7,457 bases of DNA from Arthrobacter sp. (GTDB taxonomy: Bacteria; Actinomycetota; Actinomycetes; Actinomycetales; Micrococcaceae): the NCBI GenBank assembly GCA_030146405.1, contig JASLBS010000086.1, forward strand, positions 1 to 7,457. The letters run 5' to 3'. Under the pieces are notes generated by a model, which saw only the letters and a list, made by a program, of their open reading frames with translations, had not been told where the DNA came from and made no database searches. Position 1 is the first letter of the stretch. Every line of letters starts with the position of its first letter. Below are positions 1 through 4,550 of this stretch, in pieces. Made by a program: the position numbers and the translations under genes.

Positions 1-155
1 GCCTCGTCGGGAACTCGCGGCTGGATCCGCACCGACCTGCTCGAGCGGGGCGGGCAGAGGACACGGGCGAGCGGTGGCAGGATTGAGGGGCCGGACCGGC
101 ACGGACGCACCTGCGACGTCCATTCCGCCGCTCCGACGACAAGGACGGGAACACC
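1..155. other. Left-edge stretch with no supportable gene
   Basis: I see no gene that can be defended here. One + frame is open from the window edge to a TGA at 84-86, which could be the last codons of an upstream gene, but 27 Arg/Ala/Gly-rich residues are not enough to identify anything. The stretch just before 156 holds an AAGGA ribosome-binding site (141-145), about 10 bases from the ATG of the next gene. No clear -10/-35 pair or hairpin terminator was seen. Confidence 0.3.
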
Positions 156-1025
156 ATGGGACCAGGGACGACGTCGAGCGGTGCCCGCAAGGACGCGACG
201 GACAAGGCCGCGGATGCGGCCGGCAAGGCGACCGACGTGGCCGAGCAGGCCGCGGACTCGAAGGAATTCGCGCTGGCGGCCCGCGCAGGCTATGTGGCCG
301 CCGGGATCCTGCACCTCCTGGTCGGGCTGATCGCCCTGGGGCTCGCCAACGGGGGCTCCGGCAGCGCCGACCAGACCGGCGCCATCGGCGAGCTCACGGC
401 CAGGCCGGGCGGAATGGTGCTGGTGTGGTTCTGCTTCCTCGGCTGCCTCGCGCTCGCGCTCTTCCAGCTCAGTGAGGTCTTCTTCGGCGCCCGGGGAAGC
501 TCGACCAAGGACAAGGCCGTCCTCCGGGTCAAATGCGGCGCACAGGCCGGCGTGTACGCGGCGATCGGCGTGACCTTCGGTCAGTTCGCGCTCGGCGGTT
601 CGAGCGACAGCAGCGACAGCACGAGCTCCCTGAGCGCCTCCCTGATGTCCCATCCGGCGGGATCGGCTCTCCTTCTCGCGGTGGGCGTCGGTATCTTCGC
701 GGTCGGTGGCTACTTCGTGTACAGCGGGGCCACCGGGCGGTTCCGTCAGCAGCTCACACACCTTCCACCTCGCCCGGCTGCCTCCGCACTCGTGATCCTC
801 GGGACCGTGGGCTACCTCGCGAAGGGAGTCGCGCTCGGCGTCCTCGGTGTCCTCGTCTTCATCAGCACCGTCCTGAACAATCCGGAGGAGTCGACGGGGC
901 TCGACGGCGCCCTCAAGTCCCTCCGCGACCAGCCGTTCGGGATCTGGATCCTGGGTGCCGTAGCCGTCGGGCTCATGGCGTACGGCGCATTCATGGTGAT
1001 CCGCTCGAAGTACCAGCGCATGTAG
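156..1025 (+). CDS. DUF1206 family six-helix membrane protein
   Basis: Integral membrane protein of unknown function, 289 residues. The sequence shows three copies of a two-helix unit, at about residues 40-110, 125-193 and 213-284, giving six predicted helices (about 46-65, 86-109, 129-147, 169-190, 215-240, 262-284). Each unit opens with a Gly-Tyr/Val-rich helix (GYVAAGILHLLVG, AGVYAAIGVTFGQ, GYLAKGVALGVLG), which is the hallmark of the DUF1206 repeat. The first 37 residues are hydrophilic, with alternating Lys/Asp and Ala (KDATDKAADAAGKATDVAEQ), and look like an amphipathic cytosolic helix placed before the membrane part. A Ser/Asp-rich loop (about 148-163) separates helices 3 and 4. The ATG at 156 is favoured because AAGGA lies about 10 bases upstream and the N-terminus reads well from there. 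The gene converges on the CoA-binding gene and shares no obvious function with the sulfur operon. No biochemical role can be assigned. Confidence 0.88.
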   Translation: MGPGTTSSGARKDATDKAADAAGKATDVAEQAADSKEFALAARAGYVAAGILHLLVGLIALGLANGGSGSADQTGAIGELTARPGGMVLVWFCFLGCLALALFQLSEVFFGARGSSTKDKAVLRVKCGAQAGVYAAIGVTFGQFALGGSSDSSDSTSSLSASLMSHPAGSALLLAVGVGIFAVGGYFVYSGATGRFRQQLTHLPPRPAASALVILGTVGYLAKGVALGVLGVLVFISTVLNNPEESTGLDGALKSLRDQPFGIWILGAVAVGLMAYGAFMVIRSKYQRM

Positions 1026-1041
1026 GTAGGTGCCTGAAGTG

Positions 1042-1458
1042 CTAGAGCCCGAGCGCGGGTGCCTCCATGACCGGGCAGGTGTCCATGACCACGTCGAGTC
1101 CGGCTTCCACTGCCCGGCGCGCGGCGTCCTCGTCGATCACGCCCAGCTGGAGCCACACCGCCCTCGCTCCGACGGCGATCGCCTGGTCCACCACGGCGCC
1201 CACCCGGGTGGAATTCACGAAGCAGTCGACGACGTCGATGCTCCCCGGCACGTCCGCGAGACGCGTGTAGCCCTTCTGCCCGTGGACGTCGTCGCCCTTC
1301 AGGCTCACCGGGATGATCTCCATCCCGAGGCGGTCCAGCAGGAAGCGCGATACCCCCACCGCCACCCGCCGGGGATTGTCGGAGAGCCCCACCACCGCCC
1401 AGCGGCCCGGTTCGCTCAGGAGCCGTCGAATCACCTGGGGATCGTTCTGGTGCGCCAC
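1042..1458 (-). CDS. CoA-binding domain protein (YccU-like Rossmann fold)
   Basis: A 138-residue single-domain protein of the CoA_binding_2 (YccU) family, predicted cytosolic. Visible family marks are the N-terminal nucleotide-loop segment AVVGLSDNPRR (residues 21-31), the IIPVSLKGDDVHGQKGY stretch (48-64), the VDCFVNS segment (77-83), WLQLGVIDEDAA (102-113) and the C-terminal VVMDTCPVMEAP (123-134). Length is normal for the family. Family members bind CoA or a CoA thioester, but no enzymatic role is settled. Translation starts at a GTG (1456-1458), four bases after a very strong GAGGAGG on the minus strand (1463-1469), which fixes the start. It is divergent from the riboswitch-led sulfur operon and convergent with the DUF1206 gene, the two stop codons being 16 bases apart with no clear terminator between them. 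From general memory, such proteins are sometimes encoded near O-acetylhomoserine sulfhydrylase. If that holds here, it would fit the sulfur context, but that is inference. Confidence 0.88.
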   Translation of the reverse strand: MAHQNDPQVIRRLLSEPGRWAVVGLSDNPRRVAVGVSRFLLDRLGMEIIPVSLKGDDVHGQKGYTRLADVPGSIDVVDCFVNSTRVGAVVDQAIAVGARAVWLQLGVIDEDAARRAVEAGLDVVMDTCPVMEAPALGL

Positions 1459-1473
1459 GGCGCCTCCTCGTAA

Positions 1474-1493
1474 TTGTTACAGCGTTTGTTACA
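1474..1493. repeat. Direct repeat of TTGTTACA in the divergent intergenic region
   Basis: TTGTTACA occurs at 1474-1481 and again at 1486-1493, a 12-base period, close to one helical turn. This is an AT-rich island in otherwise GC-rich DNA, directly upstream of the CoA-binding gene and about 40-60 bases upstream of the likely start of the riboswitch transcript. It could be a tandem operator, or part of the CoA-binding gene's promoter (on the minus strand TAACAAT is a passable -10). I do not recognise a regulator for it. Confidence 0.4.
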
Positions 1494-1502
1494 CGTCCCA
1501 TT

Positions 1503-1531
1503 TTGCTCCTGCGGGGCGTCGGGCGTTTGAT
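1503..1531 (+). promoter_or_regulatory. Candidate promoter of the riboswitch-led operon
   Basis: TTGCTC (1503-1508) and TTTGAT (1526-1531) form a weak sigma-70-like -35/-10 pair with 17 bases between them. A start six to eight bases further on would fall at about 1537-1539, just inside the 5' strand of the riboswitch P1 helix (from about 1536). That placement is sensible and is the main support, because both hexamers match consensus poorly. Confidence 0.35.
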
Positions 1532-1535
1532 GGGA

Positions 1536-1707
1536 GTGACCATCCCGAGCGGCTGAGAGACCTGGATCAGTGACGCCGCAGCAACCCTGGTCGCCCGCGC
1601 ATCCCCCTGGTGCCGGACGATAACGAGGTACGAGCCATGGGAACCACCGGACACCGGTGGCGAAGGCTCGGACCGTAGGGTGCTACCGCCAGGACCGATG
1701 GAGACAC
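1536..1707 (+). promoter_or_regulatory. SAM-I (S-box) riboswitch controlling the transporter-ligase operon
   Basis: The leader shows the S-box architecture. P1 pairs CCATC (1540-1544) with GATGG (1697-1701), extended by GTG (1536-1538) with CAC (1705-1707) across a small internal loop. P2 pairs GCGGC (1549-1553) with GCCGC (1575-1579) and carries the conserved CTGAGAGA side and the AGCAACC (1580-1586) that follows. The pseudoknot pairs CCTGG in the P2 loop (1561-1565) with CCAGG after P3 (1689-1693). The core GGGTGCTACC (1678-1687) follows P3, matching the GGTGC element of known S-boxes. P3 is closed by CCCT-GGTC (1585-1592) with GACC-(GT)-AGGG (1671-1680). The Shine-Dalgarno GGAG (1700-1703) lies partly in the 3' strand of P1 and partly in the loop beside it, five bases before the ATG at 1709. 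SAM binding should therefore hide the ribosome-binding site (off switch at translation). No TPP-riboswitch core is present. I assign the class by motif and pairing, without a covariance-model score. Confidence 0.82.
1631..1670 (+). promoter_or_regulatory. Extra hairpin inserted in the riboswitch P3 arm
   Basis: Inside the P3 region, CGAGCC (1631-1636) pairs with GGCTCG (1665-1670), and nested in it CCACCGG (1644-1650) pairs with CCGGTGG (1654-1660) around an ACA loop. Together with 1593-1630 this makes the P3 arm about 80 bases longer than in a compact S-box, where P3 is a short hairpin. The long peripheral arm does not disturb the core pairings. It may be a stabilising extension. Confidence 0.55.
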
Positions 1708-1708
1708 T

Positions 1709-2524
1709 ATGACCGCAGTCCTGGCATCCGCAGATACCCAGACCCCCTCCAAGCAGGCCCTCGGCGTGAGCTTCTCCGGCCTCGGGCGCAGCTTCGGCTC
1801 CTCCGGCGCCCGGCGCGTGGTGCTGCGTGACGTCAACGTGGACGTGCGGCCGGGCGAGATCCTGGCGATCCTCGGCACCAGTGGTTGTGGGAAGTCCACT
1901 CTCCTGCGCGCCGCAGCGGGCCTGGACGTCCCCGACAGCGGCAAGGTGCTGATCGACGGGACCCCCGTCTCCGGCATCGACGAGCGCTGCGCCGTCGCGT
2001 TCCAGGAACCGCGCCTCCTGCCCTGGCACACCCTGCAGGCGAACGTGGCGATCGGGTTGCCGAAGTCCGCCAGTGCCACCGCGGGGAAGGCCAAGGTTAG
2101 GGAGCTGCTGAAGCTCGTGGGACTCGACACGTTCGCCAAGCACCGCCCGCGTGAGGTCTCCGGCGGCATGGCGCAACGCACCTCGCTGGCCCGCGCGCTC
2201 GCCCGGAATCCGGGCGTACTGCTGCTCGATGAACCCTTCGGGGCACTGGACGCCCTCACCCGGATCAAGATGCAGGACCTCCTGCTGGACATCCACGGGG
2301 CGCAGCCCACCACGGTGCTGCTCGTGACGCACGACGTCGATGAAGCCCTCCAGCTCGCGGACCGCATCCTGGTGCTCGGACGGGCGGATGACGCCACCTC
2401 GGAGGGCTCCACGGTCTCCGAGCTCGTCACCGTCCCCGGCGATCGTCCCCGCGACCGCAACTCGGCGGAACTCGGGCACCTCCGGAGCTCCCTGCTCTCG
2501 ATGCTCGGCGTCACGGGCCACTAG
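1709..2524 (+). CDS. ssuB: Sulfonate-type ABC transporter ATP-binding protein (SsuB/TauB family)
   Basis: Cytosolic ATPase of an importer in the nitrate/sulfonate/taurine class, 271 residues. Canonical motifs are all present: Walker A GTSGCGKS (56-63), Q-loop Gln99 in FQEPRLLPW, signature SGGMAQR (151-157), Walker B VLLLDEP with Asp174 and Glu175, D-loop GALD (178-181) and H-loop His208. The FQEPRLLPW and DEPFGALDALTR wording is typical of SsuB/TauB/NrtD ATPases. The signature has Ala155 where most relatives carry Arg, which is a mild change. About 20 N-terminal and 45 C-terminal residues flank the domain and are not conserved in type. The ATG at 1709 is set by GGAG (1700-1703), which overlaps the riboswitch P1 helix. 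It is the first gene of the operon, followed after 107 bases by the binding protein. The ATPase call is secure. The substrate is inferred from family and riboswitch, so the symbol is tentative. Confidence 0.88.
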   Translation: MTAVLASADTQTPSKQALGVSFSGLGRSFGSSGARRVVLRDVNVDVRPGEILAILGTSGCGKSTLLRAAAGLDVPDSGKVLIDGTPVSGIDERCAVAFQEPRLLPWHTLQANVAIGLPKSASATAGKAKVRELLKLVGLDTFAKHRPREVSGGMAQRTSLARALARNPGVLLLDEPFGALDALTRIKMQDLLLDIHGAQPTTVLLVTHDVDEALQLADRILVLGRADDATSEGSTVSELVTVPGDRPRDRNSAELGHLRSSLLSMLGVTGH

Positions 2525-2547
2525 CCCCGCATCCCCACGCCCCTGCA

Positions 2548-2567
2548 CCGCCCTTTCCCTCGGGCGG
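2548..2567 (+). repeat. Small GC hairpin between ATPase and binding-protein genes
   Basis: CCGCCC (2548-2553) pairs with GGGCGG (2562-2567) around an eight-base loop, 24 bases after the ssuB stop. No U-run follows, so it is unlikely to be a full terminator. In importer operons such hairpins can act as mRNA stability or partial termination elements that let the binding protein be made in excess. That role is inferred. Between it and the next gene, CTGCCGCAT is repeated at 2590-2598 and 2605-2613. Confidence 0.3.
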
Positions 2568-2631
2568 GCACTCCCCGCCGTACAGCTGACTGCCGCATCT
2601 CCAGCTGCCGCATTCCGACCGAAGGACCACC

Positions 2632-3669
2632 ATGAACCGCCGTGCACTCGTTCCCACCCTCGCTCTCGCCACCGCACTCTCGCTGAGTCTCAGCGGTTGC
2701 CTCGCCGGCGAGAACGCCGCCGACACCCAGGCCGCCGGAGGAGGCGGCACGGAGGGCGGAACACTCACCCTCGACTTCGCCACCTACAACCCGCTGAGCC
2801 TCATCATCAAGGAGCAGGGCTGGCTCGAGGACGAGCTCTCCGAGCAGGACGTCACTGTGGAGTGGGTGCAGTCCGCAGGATCGAACAAGGCCAACGAGGC
2901 GCTGCGAGCGGGTGCCATCGACGTCGGTTCCACCGCGGGATCCGCCGCGCTGCTCGCCCGGTCCAACGGCTCCCCCATCAAGACCATCGACATCTACTCG
3001 CAGCCCGAGTGGTCGGCCCTCGTGACGCTTCCCGAGTCGGGCATCACCACGGTGGAGGATCTCCGCGGGAAGTCGGTGGCTGCCACGCGTGGCACTGATC
3101 CCTACTTCTTCCTCCTGCAGGCGCTCGAGGCGGTCGGCGTGGACCAGTCTGAGGTCACGATCGAGAACCTGCAGCACGCGGACGGCCGCGCGGCCCTCGC
3201 CAGCGGGGCCGTGGACGCCTGGGCCGGGCTCGATCCCATCATGGCCGCCGCCGAGCAGGACGGCGCCCAGCTGTTCTTCCGCGACATCGATTTCAACACC
3301 TACGGCTTCCTCAACGCCACGGAGGACTTCCTCGAGGAGCAGCCGGAACTCGCCCAGACCGTGGTGAACGCGTATGAGCGGGCCCGGGCCTGGGCCAAGG
3401 AGAACCCGGAGGAGACGGCGGCCATCCTCGCCGAGGTTGCCGGGATCGATCAGGCCGTGGCCGACTCGGTGATCATCGACCGCACCAACCTGGACGTGGA
3501 CCCCGCCCCGGGAGACGCCCAGCGGAGCGTGCTGGAGAAGATCGGCCCCGTGTTCGTGGAGACCGGCGACGTCCAGAACCAGCAGCTGATCGACGAAGCC
3601 CTCGACTCCCTCCTCGATCCCTCGCTGGTCGAGAACGCAGACCCGGACGCCATCGGTTCCTCCTCGTGA
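2632..3669 (+). CDS. ssuA: Substrate-binding lipoprotein of the sulfonate-type ABC importer (SsuA/NMT1-like)
   Basis: Extracytoplasmic, lipid-anchored binding protein, 345 residues. Residues 1-22 form a lipoprotein signal peptide with Arg3-Arg4, a hydrophobic core and the lipobox LSGC, so Cys23 is the expected lipidated first residue. A Gly/Glu linker (about 30-43) leads into a periplasmic-binding-protein fold of the SsuA/ThiY/NMT1 type: TYNPLSLIIKEQGWLEDEL (51-69), SAGSNKANEALRAGAIDVG (81-99), VEDLRGKSVA (141-150), and GAVDAWAGLDP (192-202). The ATG at 2632 follows GAAGGA (2621-2626) by five bases. Its TGA overlaps the GTG of the next gene by four bases. Position two in the riboswitch-led operon and the family resemblance point to an organosulfur ligand such as an alkanesulfonate. 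Relatives in the same superfamily bind taurine, nitrate or pyrimidine precursors, so the ligand is not proven. Confidence 0.87.
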   Translation: MNRRALVPTLALATALSLSLSGCLAGENAADTQAAGGGGTEGGTLTLDFATYNPLSLIIKEQGWLEDELSEQDVTVEWVQSAGSNKANEALRAGAIDVGSTAGSAALLARSNGSPIKTIDIYSQPEWSALVTLPESGITTVEDLRGKSVAATRGTDPYFFLLQALEAVGVDQSEVTIENLQHADGRAALASGAVDAWAGLDPIMAAAEQDGAQLFFRDIDFNTYGFLNATEDFLEEQPELAQTVVNAYERARAWAKENPEETAAILAEVAGIDQAVADSVIIDRTNLDVDPAPGDAQRSVLEKIGPVFVETGDVQNQQLIDEALDSLLDPSLVENADPDAIGSSS

Positions 3670-3719
3670 GCGCAGGCCACGTCCCGGAACAGCGTGCCGT
3701 ACCACTGAGCAAGGAGGCC
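3655..3719 (+). promoter_or_regulatory. Possible coupling hairpin that masks the permease ribosome-binding site
   Basis: CCTCCT (3659-3664), in the last codons of the binding-protein gene, is an exact complement of AGGAGG (3712-3717), the only good Shine-Dalgarno near the permease start. GG (3655-3656) can add pairs with CC (3718-3719) across a TT bulge. A ribosome finishing the binding-protein gene would disrupt this pairing. The element supports translational coupling. The helix is short and its loop is long (about 47 bases). Confidence 0.35.
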
Positions 3720-4550
3720 ATGCACGCCAGTGGTGTGCCCATCACCACGGAGGTCGCTGCCGCCGGCCTACGCACCACAGGACGACGGCGGGGCGCAGGC
3801 CGGCGCCTGGGCACCCTCCTGCTCGGGCTCCTGGTTCCGGCCCTGATCCTGCTGGCCTGGTACCTGAGTACGGCCTCGGGATACTTCCGGCCCTCGCAAC
3901 TGCCCTCACCGGGTGCCGTCTACGCCGCTGCCGTGGAGCTGATCGAGCGCGGCCAGCTCATGAACCACATCCTGATCTCCACCCAGCGTGTCCTCCTCGG
4001 TTTCTCCTTCGGAGCCGCACTCGGGATCGTGGCCGGGGCCCTGCTGGGACTCTCCAGGATCGCCGACGTCCTCCTCACCCCGATGGTCGGAGCATTGCGC
4101 GCCGTACCGTCCCTGGCCTGGGTTCCCCTGCTGATCCTCTGGATCGGCATCAACGAGGACTCCAAGGTCACCCTGATCACCATCGGGGCTTTCTTCCCCG
4201 TGTTCACCACGCTCTACCTGGGACTGCGGCACGTGGACCGCAACCTCGTGGAGGCCGCACGGGCCTTCGGACTGAACGGTTTCCGCCTGCTCACCACGGT
4301 GCAGCTGCCAGCCGTCGTCCCCGCACTGTTCTCCGGCCTCCGGCTCGCCCTGGCGCAGTCCTGGCTCTTCCTCGTGGCGGCCGAACTCATCGCCTCCTCC
4401 ATGGGACTCGGGTTCCTGCTCACGGACTCCCAGTACAACGGCCGGGTGGACCGCATCCTCCTGGCGATCATCCTGCTGGCCGTGATCGGCAAGACCACCG
4501 ATGCCCTGCTGGGACTCGCGGAACGGTGGGCGGTGCGCCGATGGGCGTAA
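3666..4550 (+). CDS. ssuC: Sulfonate-type ABC transporter permease (SsuC/TauC family)
   Basis: Inner-membrane permease of the binding-protein-dependent BPD_transp_1 class, 294 residues from GTG at 3666. A basic cytosolic tail (about 36-47, Arg-rich) precedes about six helices (about 49-67, 106-130, 135-160, 168-188, 220-245, 263-285). The EAA coupling loop that docks on the ATPase is intact: EAARAFGLNG (196-205) followed by TVQLPAVVPAL (211-221). The segment LPSPGAVYAA (79-88) is typical of the SsuC/NrtB/TauC group. Two starts compete. The GTG at 3666 gives a four-base overlap with the binding-protein stop but has no ribosome-binding site. The ATG at 3720 has AAGGAGG (3711-3717) only two bases upstream and would remove 18 non-conserved residues. 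Neither affects the fold. The next gene starts inside this one. Confidence 0.85.
   Translation: MSAGHVPEQRAVPLSKEAMHASGVPITTEVAAAGLRTTGRRRGAGRRLGTLLLGLLVPALILLAWYLSTASGYFRPSQLPSPGAVYAAAVELIERGQLMNHILISTQRVLLGFSFGAALGIVAGALLGLSRIADVLLTPMVGALRAVPSLAWVPLLILWIGINEDSKVTLITIGAFFPVFTTLYLGLRHVDRNLVEAARAFGLNGFRLLTTVQLPAVVPALFSGLRLALAQSWLFLVAAELIASSMGLGFLLTDSQYNGRVDRILLAIILLAVIGKTTDALLGLAERWAVRRWA

Noticed and set aside
1..86. Possible C-terminus of an upstream gene ending in TGA at 84-86.
   Set aside because: Only 27 low-complexity residues are visible and no family signature is present, so it cannot be called as a gene.
1026..1041. Terminator between the convergent DUF1206 and CoA-binding genes.
   Set aside because: The 16 bases between stops, and the bases around them, hold no stable inverted repeat that I could find.
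1545..1590. CTGAGA followed by CTGGATC suggested a TPP riboswitch.
   Set aside because: The second TPP core (CTGATCTGGATAATGCCAGCGTAGGGA type) is missing, while GCAACC, GGTGC, a P1 helix and the S-box pseudoknot are present.
1651..1667. A 17-base stretch resembling the conserved 16S rRNA segment ACACCGGTGGCGAAGGC.
   Set aside because: The flanking bases do not continue as 16S rRNA, and the stretch is explained by the nested stems of the riboswitch P3 arm. Taken as chance similarity.
2590..2613. CTGCCGCAT repeated twice as a possible operator before the binding-protein gene.
   Set aside because: Short, GC-rich, and inside an operon with no promoter signal nearby. Chance repetition is as likely.
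812..2677. A 621-codon open frame on the minus strand across several genes.
   Set aside because: It is antisense to well-supported genes and the riboswitch, is Arg/Gly-rich without any domain, and arises from high GC in the third-position mirror frame.
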